Of a stretch of 64,000 nt of DNA, positions 1 through 12,150 are shown piece after piece. A program made the translations under genes and the position numbers. Positions within the stretch are counted from its first letter, which is position 1. Each line of letters begins with the position of its first letter. The notes under the pieces are model-generated. The model ran no database searches, was not told the origin of the DNA, and saw nothing but the letters and a program-made list of their open reading frames with translations. Origin of the DNA: Cyclina sinensis (Eukaryota; Mollusca; Bivalvia; Venerida; Veneridae); the NCBI GenBank assembly GCA_012932295.1, contig JAAONU010000071.1, positions 248,001-312,000 of the forward strand, in the 5' to 3' direction.

Positions 1-467
1 AAACCTTTAAGCCAAGTTGATTTTTTATTAAATCAATGTACTGCTGAATTAATATTTCTGTGTACATTGTTGTGTTTATATGAATTGTTAATTTACTTTA
101 ATTCAAGACCGCATGAAAAAGAGTTATTTAGAAAACATAATAAAATACAGTGCACTCTGGTATTTTTAACCAATTTTCCAAACAAACAAAAATAAAATGG
201 ACCAATGTTTCAACATGTATAATTTTTTTATCATATGCATGAGTACACCATTTAGTTTCAAATAAAAAGCCGCTATCTGATTTATCAAATATTGATTACT
301 TCGCCTAATATTTAAATTTTCCCGACCTTTAGGAACGAGGCTATTTAAAAATCATTTATGGGTATTCCGACGCACTGTTGCTGATATCTTACAGATGTCT
401 ACCTATGCACATTAGTTTAGAAAAAATGCCTTTGATATGCTTTGCCAACTTTGTGGCTGTTCAAGGG

Positions 468-660
468 GCCTGTTGCCGAGTGGTTAAAGTATCATTTGCC
501 CCTCACCGTGGGTTCGAGCCCGAAATTCTTGATGTGAGTAAGAGATCCAGGTGGCTTATGGAAGATCGATGGTTCTACCCAGGTGCCCGCTTTTGATGAT
601 ATAATGCACGAAGGGGCATCTGGGGTCTTCCTCAACCTAAAAGCGGGAAAGTAAATATTT
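468..660 (+). repeat. tRNA-derived SINE
   Basis: An A-box-like stretch (TTGCCGAGTGGTTAAAG, 479 onward) is followed about 35 bases later by a B box (GGTTCGAGCCC), the internal RNA polymerase III promoter of a Leu/Ser-type tRNA. It does not fold as a complete tRNA. The tail (about 525-655, containing TTCTACCCAGGTGCCCGC and GGGGCATCTGGGG) resembles the body of molluscan SINEs as I remember them. It lies just upstream of the first exon of the decayed recombinase-like gene. The ends are approximate; no target duplication was identified. Confidence 0.7.
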
Positions 661-949
661 ACTGATGTATGTTGGCTTTACTATTGGAATCATTTTGTTG
701 AAATGACAATTTAAATGCTATTTGCAATGAAATCGAATTTTTTCTTTGATAAGATACAGAATCAGATAAAATCTACAGCCAAGACAGAAATACTGCTGCA
801 GCTTTCAAGAAACAGATGTTAAATGGTAAGTATATTTTGATGTTCAAGCCTAACCTTAAATTTAATCATACACCCGTTTTTGAAAAATGAGACATGTTAT
901 GTGATGGTACATGATAATATATAATTAAGTGATAATGAGATAATGTGGA

Positions 950-1430
950 GAGCGCTTAAGCCGGCTCTGTTGGTCACAAGTTGAACTCAAGAGTCAAGAC
1001 TCAGCGTTGTATTTCTTGTCGGGTGCATAACTAAATAACCTTGCATGACTTCAAACTTGGCATATATAGTAGGTGGTGATGTGATGAGATGTGCAGATCA
1101 CATGAACCAGTTCAAAGGTCAAGGTCACAGATTGAGCTCAAAGGTCAAATCTGTCTTTTGTATTTCATGTCTGGAGCATATTTTATTAACCATTTAAAAC
1201 ACTGACTTCAAACTAGTGAAGTAAATAGTTGGCAATGAGACTATGTGCAGAATGCATGAATCTGGATGGTAGGACAAAGGTCAAGATCACAGCAAGGTCA
1301 AACCTGTCCTTAATATATTTATCAAGATCATTACTTGAGACATATAGTAGGTTGGGATGGGACAATGTGCAGAGGGCATGAACCAGGTAGGGTCTAACAT
1401 TAAATCTTTTTGTCCTATTTTGTGTGAAGA
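950..1430. repeat. Degenerate tandem repeat with AAGGTCAAGGTCACAG blocks
   Basis: Three diverged units of roughly 145 bases share phrases such as TTCAAACTTGGCATATATAGT, GATGTGCAGA, CATGAACCAG and AAAGGTCAAGGTCACAG. It lies in the first intron of the decayed recombinase-like gene. No coding sequence is convincing here. Confidence 0.5.
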
Positions 1431-2189
1431 GTACATCCACATTACCACCCACCTTCTTTCCACAAAAAAACCTTTTCATTTTGCTTTTCTTGTAAACTTC
1501 ACTTCCTTCTCCTCTGATCTAATACTTTAGGCGTATTTTGCTCTGCTTTGTGGTAAATACCTTAACAGGGAACTAGTTTCATGATTTTATGGTAAAATAT
1601 TTGAAACATAATCTACATTTCATAAAAAAATGTGTTTATAGTATACATGTATTTGGCATCTGCTATTTCATAAAGTATAATAATATTGATGAAGATAGCA
1701 TTAACTGTTTTGAAATTAAATAAATGTTAAATTTGCCCTTACTAACTGTTCTTCAAGAAATGTACATATATATTTACAGTTACCATTCCCACATATTCCA
1801 AAAAAGAAGATGGATCTCGCCGCTACCCAAAGATTGACTACTGCCTTTACTGCAGCAGATCATTTTCTTCTAAAATTTCTGACCATTACTTGAAGATTCA
1901 CACAGACAAATCTGAGGTGATAAAAGCTAAGATGATGCCACTTGGTTCAGCAGAAAGGCGAAATGTGCTCATGGAAATTCAAAATAGGGGTAATTTTCAA
2001 CATAATGCAAAGGTATGTACAAAGAACATTCTGATAAATTGATAGGGTTTTCTTTAAATTTACATGTCAAATATTTTTAGATATATAGGTTTTTGACGGG
2101 TAAAGCCACTGTCTTAACAATTACTTTGGATACTGGAAAAAAAAGAATTCATAACTATGACCGAGACAGATAAGATAAGTACCTTTCAA

Positions 2190-2830
2190 TATGGGATTTT
2201 TATACCTTTCCCCATGGTAGATGATGGCGTATATTATCTATCGTACCTGTCAATTGGTAGACCATTCATTAGATGATTGGAGAACTTTATAGTTTGGGGT
2301 CAGTAGGTCCAAGGTCAAGGTCACAGTGACCTGGAGACAGTTTCCATTCAAAAACTGAAGAAAACTTTGGCTTACGGTAATCAGACTTCATAGGATGTTT
2401 GCCCGTGGTCAGTTAATGACCCTATTCTAATGGCGTCAGCAGGACACAGATCAAGTTCAAATTGACCTTGACACTGAAAACTGGTGACCTTGAGGCTGAA
2501 AATGGTGTCTGCTGAACTTGATAACCCTTTGGCCTATAAACTTAATAGGATGATTGCCTGTGGTCAGTAGATGGTCTGTTTTGATTTGGGTGTCAGTAGG
2601 TCAAGGTCACCATCGTGTAAGTATTGAAAATAGTTTACACTCAGTAACTAAAGGACACTATGGCATATAGTCCACAAACTGTATAGGATGATTGCCTGCG
2701 GTCAGAGGCGACCCCTAGCAATTGTGTTGGTGTCAGTAGGTCAAAGATCAAGGTCAGTGATTTTGGGCAAAGTGGACCAGGTCATCATGGGGGACATGAT
2801 GTGCTTTGCAAACAGCTCTTGTTTTTCATT
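2190..2830. repeat. Mollusc-type interspersed repeat with AGGTCAAGGTCA tandem units
   Basis: Several diverged units of 100-130 bases repeat the phrases CAGTAGGTCAAGGTCA, CATAGGATGATTGCC and GTGGTCAGT. The block starts near CCCCATGGTAGATGATGGCG and ends at ACAGCTCTTGTTTTT. It sits in the intron between 2012 and 3036 of the recombinase-like pseudogene. The monomer-with-flank structure is shared with the repeats at 7557-9972 and 58040-60440, though the monomer sequence differs. Confidence 0.5.
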
Positions 2831-4504
2831 GATTGACCAAAAATAACTGAGTTTTTAAAGTGAGATTAAGTAGCCAAAGACACAGAAATGAATTGGCAAC
2901 ATATACAATACTTAGCCATTGAAATTTCTGAATATTATGACTTCTTGAAATCAGTACAAATATGTGGGATTCTTTTTGCATGGATATGAAAGTGAGTCTT
3001 GGACTGCAGTTTTTAGGGTTGACAAACTATTTCAGGTTATTGAACAGGGATATGGAGAATTGGTCTTGGCCCGGCGTCCCAATGAGTCTTTAAAAGACAA
3101 GTACCAAGCGAAAGATTTTCTTCCCTGTGAATATTGCTTAGGCTTTTACTTGAGATCCTCACTATGGCAGCATGCTAGTAGCTGTCCCCTTAAGCCTAAA
3201 GAAGAACAACCTGCTGCAAATCATGTGAGGAGTGCGCATGCCATTCAATCTCCATTTTAAAGTCACTTTCAGACGATTAAAGTAATTTAGAAATACTGTT
3301 TGCTGGAATGAAGGAAACGGCAGCAAATCCTGGAGTTCACAAAATCTGTCAGGGTGACCTTTTGATAAGGGAATTTGCTAAATCTATCCTAAACCGGCTT
3401 GGTGAGGCAGACGAACGACGAGTGAAAGACTTAGATAATGTCAGAACTAAAGTAAGGACCGTAGGACGTTTACTGATGCAGCTTAATAAAGAGAGATTAG
3501 ATCACTTACCCTTATCTTATTTTATAACTGGAAGGTGATTTACAGATGTAGTAGTGGCAACTAAATCACTGGCTTTGAATTCTGATTCACCACAGTTGGC
3601 ACTTGTTTTAGGCCACTATGTGAAACATCTCGCCCTCCTGAAAATAGGCATGGGAATTATGAGTGAATCCCTCGATGACCAAACAGATGGCAGAAACTTC
3701 CAGTTTATGTACCAGGCACACTGGAACAATCAAGTTTCTTGCATAGCAAAAAGACGACAAAAACTTTGACATATCAAGAAGCCAACAACAATCCCCCTTA
3801 CTACAGACCTTGTTGCCCTCAGATCATGGCTTGGAGAGCAAATAGAGAAAATGTTGGTAAGAAATCCAACTGGAGTGGATTTGAAATGGTTGTCGCAGCT
3901 TGTGATGGTACGAATAATCTTATTCAATAAAAGAAGACCATCAGAAGTTGCGGAAATGAAAGTGACTGATTTTGCCACCATGCAGAATAAGCCAGATGAC
4001 ATAGATGACGAAATATTCAAGTCACTTGATATATCCGAACAGGCCTTATCAAAAAGGTGTTCAGTATATTTTAGTTTTTCATTATCAGTCAAGACTGTTA
4101 ACATTATCCCAAGGGGTACTGCAGAAATTGGTGGATAAAACAAAGAGGGAAAATGAATTTTAAGACATTGTTATTTTTACATAACACTGATTTCATTATC
4201 TAAAATAAACCATGAGGCAAATCGGTAAAAGAAGTCTTTCGTGTTTTTTGCTTTCTTGGTATTCATTTTCTCTTTCCGGTAATTAAAGCTGCATAACCGA
4301 GAGGCATTGTAAACGCCTATGAACATTGATAAAAACGTTGTCTTTACCGAAAAAGTGTTGTTTAAACGACTGCTGATTTTCTAAGTTTGATTGGTTGATT
4401 AAAAACGATGACACAAGTGGTATGTGATGTCAATTTTACACATTATCTGAGAAAAGTAACCATTTTGAATTTTATACCAGTTATCAAAACTTTTGAAGTA
4501 GAGT

Positions 4505-5101
4505 CAGTGTACCCGGTTTCGCAGTTTTCATATGTTTTGATTTGTGTAGGGAACAAAAATGCTGTATCTGGTCATTTTAAACTATGCTACAACTGAACAG
4601 ACCTTGTTGTCGAATAAAACTCTTTCGGTAAGCATGTACAATTGTTGACCTACTTTTAAATTGTGTTTGATTAACTAAGCTAAGCATAGACTTTATTGAC
4701 CAATTTGTACTCGGTTTCGCACACCCATTCATTGGTTACATTGGTCATGCAACAAATTATTTTTTTGTTTGAAACTGATGATAAATTACTAATATCATGG
4801 TTTCTATATTTCTTTAATAAAATCTGGTGATTCAATTAAAAATTCTTGCGTGTTATTTAACAACTGTTTATCCAGCTACTTATTGGAGGACTTTCATGTT
4901 TGTTTACAATAAATATATCATTTGTCTGCAAAGTTTAAAATCTCGCGAGACCGATACTTCCTTCAAACACAAAAACGAAAGTAAAGATTGTCCTCAACTT
5001 GAATCTTCCTGAAAATGAAGCAAAATTTAAATTAGATGCACTCTGAAAAGTGATAAATGTAGGTGTGCGAAACAGCGTACAGTGCGAAACTGGGTACACA
5101 G
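4505..5101. repeat. Nested inverted repeats built on GTTTCGCA (possible MITE)
   Basis: The outer arms are 4505-4523 (CAGTGTACCCGGTTTCGCA) and 5083-5101, whose reverse complement is CTGTGTACCCAGTTTCGCA: 19 bases with two mismatches. A second pair lies inside: 4712-4725 (CGGTTTCGCACACC) against 5062-5075. The element-like block is 597 bp with no coding potential. No target duplication is visible outside the outer arms, so classification as a transposon is inference. Confidence 0.5.
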
Positions 5102-5504
5102 TCTAGATTTGCATTGTCTACATTGAAAAAAATTGATTATCAAACTGACTCACATAGGACCCTCAGTTTTGCTTTGAGGACCGTAAAAAAGTTTGATGAG
5201 GGTCACTGGGACCCTTTATTAGAAAAAACTACTGAAAATCCTGATCATATTGGCAATATTAATCCCATTTTTATACTTAGTCACAAATAAAAAATGGTCT
5301 TAACATTATTGCCCTTTCAAATTAATGTTTTATTTTAATTAATGTATTTGTCAATCTGACTGAAGTTCACGATCTCCCTACGGTTAGATCTGAAGATGGC
5401 CCATTCAATTTTGTCTCCTTGATAAACGGGATTTCCAATATTGTTATATATATCCCAGCCAATCGGAGCGCGTGTAATATATGCTTGTCGGCTGTTCTTT
5501 CAAA

Positions 5505-7590
5505 ATGGCGGAAATGCAATGTGCGATTGAATCTGTTTTGAAAAAATGTAAAATAAACAAGCTTAAATCGAAACAGACAGAGATTTTGAAATGCTTAATG
5601 AACAGACAGGATTGTTTAGCAATTCTTCCAACTGCGTATGGCAAGTCTTTGCCACACCAGATCTTTATACCAATAAAGAAAGCTTTGGGAGCAAAGCAGG
5701 AAAGGGTGATAGTGTGCTGTCCATTAGTATCACTCATGGAAGATCAAGTTTCAAGGATGTCAAAGTTTGAAGATGTCAGAGCTGCATTAAGAGGTTTGTT
5801 TCATTTTATGTTTTGGGGTAGTTCGTAAAAATCAAATGATTTATTTAACTAATTTCAGTAGTTAAAACAAATACAGGATTCACCCTTACATTTTATATAG
5901 TTTGCCCTCAAGTACAACATTAACGTATAATCATATTTTGTGAGCTGGGTACTGTACACTGGTTACTGTAGACACAGCACAGCCCATGACTATGAAGACA
6001 TATCTTTACACCCTCTTTTTCTGCAAATATACAAATTTATGCCATAACAATATCATGATATGAAGATCACTCCATTATCTGAGGTTCATATCAATATAAT
6101 TTATCAGTTTATTGTTAAATATATCACTTTTCAGGTAAAGACCCAGAGACAGACTCTCTTATTGAAGATGGATATTATGACGTAGTTTTTGCATCCCCAG
6201 AATCATTGATTGAGGATTGGGTCAGAAATATCCAGAATGTATCGTTGATAGTAGTTGATGAATGCCATACAGTCGCAACATGGTGTGTAATTTAAAATAA
6301 AAGTGCTAATCAGTTGTAACATAGATAATGTATTGTCAGATAGTAACCAGTGTATATTTTATAATCATTAGTAAAAAAAAAAAAAGAAACACTTGAATCA
6401 GATGACTGTACATGCCAATAAAGGGTGCATACATTTATGTTGGTTTTTATGTAAGAACTATAATATTAGCCTGCTATGGCTCCCAAGATTTATTTAAAAT
6501 AATTATGGCCATGCAATTGCCTCTCATTTTTCTTTGCACAATTGATGGAACAATAAGTGGAATACTCTCTACTCCAGTTGAATGTGCTTGAGCTGGTTTA
6601 TTAATTGATTTTAATGTGGTTTTCTATGGAAAGAAAAAAAACTTTGGAATTCTTGTATTTATTTCAGGGGAGGACTTGGTGAAGATGAACAAAAAGCTTT
6701 TAGAAAGTGTTTTCGGTACATTGGGGTGTTGCGATCATTGTTTTCAGAGGCAACTGTGTTGGCACTTAGTGCGACATGTACATTGAGAATGAAAAAGCAG
6801 ATAAGTGATTCCTTGAATTTGAACACTGCAACTATAATTGAAGTGTCACCAAATAGAGACAATATTAAATATATTGTAACAAGGATTCCAACAGAAATTG
6901 AACAAGCGTCTTTTGGCTTGTGGAAGGACTATCAGAATTAAAAAACAACTTTCCTAGGACATTAATTTATTGTAATTCGATACAAGATGCTGGTAAGATT
7001 TATCATTATTTGACATCAGAACTAAACCACAATGATTTTGTTGAAATGTATCATTCTGAAACTCCTTTGGAAAAGAAAAATTATATTGTGGAACAGTTAA
7101 GAATGAAGTCCGACTTAAAGGTGATAATTGCTACCAGTGCCCTAGGCATGGGCATTGATGTTCAAGATTGTAATGGAATCATCTTATATGGACCCCCAGC
7201 AGATGTTGTTGATCTTTTACAAGAAACTGGTAGATGTGGACGGGATGGGACTATGTCAGTTGCAGTTATTTTTTGCAACAGGTATCAGTTAAGCCATGTA
7301 AGTGAGGAAGTAAAAGACATCATCAGATGCACTGACTGCAGAAGGAAGCATATAATGAAAAACTTTACCACTGAAGAGCATTTGATGAAAACACCACATT
7401 TCTGTTGTGATTTGTGTGCCACAAAATGTGCTTGTGGCTCATGTGTTAACCTTCCCCTTGAGAATTTAACAAGAAATATTTCTGTTAAAGAGATTGGAGA
7501 GGACAGTGTCAGTAGTGACAGTGATACTATTTCATATGAGTATGAATCAGATCCAGAACAAGAGGACCATGATGGCCCTATATCGCTCAC
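5505..7590 (+). pseudogene. RecQ-like SF2 DNA helicase of element A (frameshifted, C-terminus replaced)
   Basis: Exons 5505-5793, 6135-6282 and 6668 to about 7590 join in phase across GT/AG introns. An ATP-dependent DNA helicase is indicated by the RecQ motif order: an upstream Q-like segment (KSKQTEI), Walker A PTAYGKS, motif Ia CCPLVSLMEDQ, motif II VVDECH, motif III LSATCT, motif IV LIYCNS, motif V TSALGMGIDV and motif VI QETGRCGRDG. A cysteine cluster (CCDLCATKCACGSC) follows, like a RecQ zinc region. The start at 5505 (ATGGCGGAAATG) is preferred over 5481 because homology with element B begins there. A single-base frame change lies near 6910-6918 between EIEQASF and VEGLSELKN. The last residues (EDHDGPISLT) come from the repeat inserted at 7557, so the native tail is lost. 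It presumably helped transpose element A when intact. Confidence 0.85.
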
Positions 7591-9972
7591 CTGAATATGA
7601 CTGCTTTTAACAAAGTTGCTATGGACCTGGTTAATTGACCCCAGATGACCCATATTCAAACTTGGCCTAGAAATTATTGAAACAATCTTTCTGACAAATT
7701 TCAAGGTTATTTGAACTGAAAGCGTAGCCTCTAGAGTGTTAACAAGGTTTTTCCATATTTGGGCTCTGTGACCTAGTTTTTGACCCCAGATGATCCATAT
7801 CCAAACCTGAGCTAGAAACCATCAAAACAACCTTTCTGACAAATTTCCAGGACATTTGAACTGAAAATGTAGCCTCTAGAGTGTTTACAAAGTTTTTCGA
7901 TATTTAGGCTCTGTGACCTAGTTTTTTAATCCAGATGACCCATATTCAAAGCTGAGCTGGAAACCATAGAAGCAACTTTTCTGACAAATTTTCAGGTTAT
8001 TTGGAATTAAAATCTTAACTCTAGATTGTTAACAAGGTTTTTCCATATTTGGTCTCTGTGACCTAGTTTTTGACCAAAGATGACCCATATTAGTACTTGA
8101 GCTAGAAATCATCAAAACAACCTGTCTGACAAATTTCCAGGATATTTGGACTGAAAATGTAACCTCTGGAGTGTTAAAATGGTTTTTACATTTTAGGGCT
8201 CTGTGACCTTGTTTTTGATCCCAGATGACCCATATCCTAATCTGGGCTAGAAAACATTGAAACAACCTTTCTGACAAATTTCAAGGACATTTGGACTGAA
8301 AATGTAACCTCTAGAGCATTAACAAGGATTTTCTACTTTTTGGCCCTGTGTCCTAGTTTTTGACCCCACATAACCCATATTCAAAACTGAGCTAGAAATC
8401 ATTAAAACAATCTTTCTGACAAATTTCAAGGTTATTTGAACTGAAAATGTTAACTCAATGCGTGTTAACACCCTTTTTCCATACTTGGGGTCTGTGACTT
8501 AGTTTTTGACCCCAGATGACCTTTGTTCGAATCTGAGCTAGAAATCATTAAAACATTTTTTCTAACAAATTTCGAGAATATTTGGACTGAAAAGTAGCTT
8601 CTAGAGTGTTAACAAGTTTTTTTTCTATTTTTGGGCTCTGTGACCTAGTTTTTGATTTCAGATGACACATATTCAAATTTAACCTAGAAATCATTGAAAC
8701 AACCTTTCTGACAAATTTCCAGGATATTTGGACTGAAAATGTTACCTCTAGAGTGTTAACAAGGTTTTTCCATATTTGGGCTTTGTGACATAGTTTTTGA
8801 CCCTAGATGACCCAATTTTGAACTTGAGCTAAAAATCATTCAAACAACCTTTTTGACTAATTTCCAGGATATTTGGACTGAAAATGTAACCTCTAGAGTG
8901 TTAACAAGGTTTTTCTATTTTTGGGCTCTGTGACCTAGTTTTTGAACCCAGATGACCCATATTCGAACTTGAGCTAGAAATCATAGAAACAACCTGTCTG
9001 ACAAATTTCCAGATTATTTGGACTGAAAATGTTACTTCTCCTTCTACAAGAAGATTTTCAAAGTTTTCACTATATAAGCCTATGTAAAATTAATGACCCC
9101 GGGTTGGGGCCAAATTTGACCCCAGGGGTATAATTGGAACAAACTTGGTAGAGGTCCACTAGACAATGCTACATACCAAATCTTAAGGCTCAGGGCCTTG
9201 TGGTTTCAGACAAGAAGATTTTTTAAGATTTTCCTATATAAGCCTATGTAAAACCAATGACCCCAGGGTGGGGCAAAATTTGACCCCAGAGGTATAATTT
9301 GAACAAACTTGGTAGAAGTCCACTAGACAATGCTACATACCAAATATCTAAGCTCTATTCCTTACGGTTTCTGACAAGAAGATTTTTAAAGTTTTTCCTA
9401 TATAACTCTATGTAAAACAAGTTACCCCTGGGGCGGGGCCATTTTTGACCCAGAGGCCATGATTTGAACAAACTTGGTAGAGGTCCACTAGATGATGCTT
9501 TATACCAAATATCTTAGCTCTATGCCTTACGGTTTCTGACAAGAAGATTTTTAAAGTTTTTCCTATATAACTCTATGTAAAACAAGTTACCCCTGGGGCG
9601 GGGCCATTTTTGACCCCAGGATCATAATTTGAACAAACTTGGTAGAGGTCCATTAGATGATGCTTTATACCAAATATCAAAGCTCCAGGCCTTGTGGTTT
9701 CTGACAAGAAGATTTTTAAAGATCCAACTTGTAAAATCTGTTTTTAGCTCCTGTGACCCAGAAATGCAATGAACCGGAACCATTTGAACAAACTTGGTAG
9801 AGCTTCATGCAAGGAACATTCTAGGCAAGTTTCATTAAATTTTGCCCAGTGGTTTCAGAGGAGATGTCGTTTGAATGAATTGTGGACGACGGACGGACGG
9901 ACGGACGGACGGACGGACGCCGGACAATCAAGGATCCTAAAAGCTCACATGAGCATGCTCAGGTGAGCTAAA
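7557..9972 (+). repeat. Interspersed repeat with ~145-bp tandem core, AGCTCACC ends
   Basis: The left edge (AAGAGGACCATGATGGCCC then CGCTCACCTGA) and the right edge (GCTCACATGAGCATGCTCAGGTGAGCTAAAA) are the standard ends of this molluscan repeat class. The core 7610-9030 consists of about ten diverged units with TGACCCCAGATGACCCATA, AGCTAGAAATCAT, TCTGACAAATTTCCAG and CTCTAGAGTGTTAACAAGG. From 9050 to 9720 a second monomer family takes over (AACAAACTTGGTAGAGGTCC, TACATACCAAAT, CAAGAAGATTTT). GGAC runs at 9891-9920 precede the end. A terminal palindrome lies at 9942-9969. It interrupts the 3' end of the element A helicase gene, so it arrived after that gene was in place. Copies of the same class lie at 42478-44372 and, reversed, 58038-60440. 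Confidence 0.75.
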
Positions 9973-12150
9973 AAGTGTAAACCTGGGGAGAAATGGGAAA
10001 AAATGTATACAGCAAATCAGATTGTACATTTTATTACACTGCAGATTAACACAATTAATATTAAAATAATCTTATTACTCATCTGAAATTGTTCTAGTTA
10101 TCTTTTTTTCATGTACCACAGTCAATAAATTTTACATAAATTTGCAGTACATGTGTATTTCTATTTTTTTTACATATTGTGCCATCCAGTATAATTATAT
10201 CAACAACCAGAGATGTGTTAATTAAATGCAGTATTTCAGTACAAGTTATACATGTAGGTCATATTAAGTGTATTTGCAATAACTCTAGCATATGTCTGAA
10301 TGTTATAATGCCCTTTTTCTCTGAAATGGTTATACTCTAAGATAAGTTATAGTAACCATGTAGTAACATCAATATCTAACAGTCCAAAATATTCAGAACA
10401 ACTCCTCTCTTTGTACCGACTAATATCCTTTTGACCAAAGAATGCCACTTTTTACTTATTTGTCAAACTTTGAGTTTCATTTTAAAACAAAAATACATAA
10501 AAATCAATCAAGATTTCCAGTAAAAAATTCGGTTGACTTGTATATTTTACTTCTAAATTGTTTGATATTGAAATATTCATCTAATGGAAACCGGCAATAA
10601 GCAAAGTAATGATTTTTAGATTCATTCATTTGATAGTTAGCCAACAAAGATTATGCTTAAAGTAAATGATAGTCATACAGTGTTGGTGTTCAGTACAAAA
10701 TAAGCTCAAAATCATAATACATGTACCTTGTAGAAATAAAGATGTCTTCCCTGAAGTTAGTTAAGTAGTGTTTTTGGTCCACAGTTTGTAGTTTGCTTTG
10801 TGATAAAAGTATGTTGGATAATAGAGTTTAAACTGATTTAAATACAAACATGTACATGTAACATGACTAATAATTGTAGTTGAAGCTGCAAATTTCTGTT
10901 GCTATTTTAAACAATCAAGAGAAAATGCTGTAAAAATGGGAATTTGGGAATTATTGATGTGTATTCACTGGAATCATTCTCCAACATAATTACAACAGAA
11001 ACTGTAAGCAATGCTATGAGAGAAACTGATAAATGAGTATGCAATAATAAATGTAAATGAGCTCTCATTTTACACAAATGAATATAAAGTTCACTGCAGT
11101 GTTCAGGATGTGTTCACGCCTAAATAACATATGCCTACTCCACATTCCATGAAACTATAGTTTGCATGGTACAGATAAATTATGTTTACTTTATCCATTT
11201 TGGTGAGGTTTTTCTGAGACAAAACTCTACTGGGACACAATCCAAGAAAACTTTTTATTAACTTGACTTTTTTTGAAGAAACAGTTGGATCAGTTACAAA
11301 CACAACTAGTCAGCCCCAAACCTGATATTAGCTCTAAGGGCACATTGGTAAATTGCCTATAAAGACTCTAAGGACTCATTTGGTCAATTATGAAGGGGTC
11401 CTATAGCATAATTATTATGCAGTTTCCAGGGTCATTAATCATACTTTGATATTGAATGGAAAATCAAATAAGCACAGGATCATTATTCTGTGAAGAAGAA
11501 ATACCAGCCATGGGTTATGAAACATGGTCAGGCTGGTGTAGAAAACATCCACCTTCATGCTTATTTTCATTTCAGCATGTTAAAATGAAACACATTTAAC
11601 TTTGAGTTTCAAGGAAGAAATAAGTCTGCTTTTTCAAGAAGGTCACTTTGTAATATGCTTACCTGGACTTTATATACAAAAATACAAAAGTAGTGAAAAT
11701 ACACATCATTAATTTCCAAATTAAGTGATAATATCACAAATTTGATAGACAAAGATGATTCATATGTACTGCTGTATGACATAAATGATATAAACGTTAG
11801 ACAGTAAAATGTCTAAATGAGGAAGCCCCATATTAATTCATGCTGAAAAGGTAGTTTTAGTTTCAGTCATTGTGAACTTGAACTTGACCTAGAGCCATAT
11901 CATCAATATTATAAGCCACAATAATGAAGTTTGAGAGCAGTGTGTGTCAAAGTTATAGAGTTAGAATGATTTTCACATTGACACTCATAATGACCTTGAA
12001 CTTTTACACCCAAATAATAGAGTTCATCTATTCCTAGAAGCGTAAAAAAGAAAAGACATTTTTGCCATTACATGCAATTACAAGGAAGTAAGCTTTTTTG
12101 TAGCCTTGCTAACCCACACATGTCTTATTTTCTCCCATACTGACCAGTGA
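9973..12150. other. Element A interior without recognisable gene
   Basis: This is AT-rich sequence between the nested repeat and the 3' end of the DUF6589 gene fragment. I see no exon with family resemblance. A short degenerate repeat (AACTTGAACTTGACCTAG, 11876 onward, and AATGACCTTGAAC, 11990 onward) occurs. In element B the corresponding interval between the two convergent genes is only about 1 kb (30756-31730), so part of this may be further insertion. Confidence 0.5.

Larger units (their letters stand above)
754..4056 (+). pseudogene. Zinc-finger / tyrosine-recombinase-like gene, 5' exons (decayed)
   Basis: Four blocks of coding sequence lie on the plus strand: about 754-825, 1780-2012, 3036-3222 and 3308-4056, most with good GT/AG edges. 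Seen: a C2H2-like finger (YCLYCSRSF..HYLKIH) in the second block, a second finger (PCEYCLGFY..HASSCP) in the third, then a helical region ending in ILFNKRRPSEVAEMKV. The order of two fingers, a helical domain and an R-x-x-E box matches a large uncharacterised family expanded in fish and invertebrates whose core resembles Crypton-like tyrosine recombinases; that assignment is inference. The copy is dead: frame loss and stops near 3257-3307, an in-frame TGA at 3536-3538, and two frame changes near 3765 and 3805. The next exon is at 17798-17935, with element A in the intron between. Exon phases join correctly (AG at 4056 with A at 17798). Confidence 0.6.

Noticed and set aside
468..560. Functional tRNA gene
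   Set aside because: The A and B boxes are present, but the acceptor stem does not pair and a SINE body follows.
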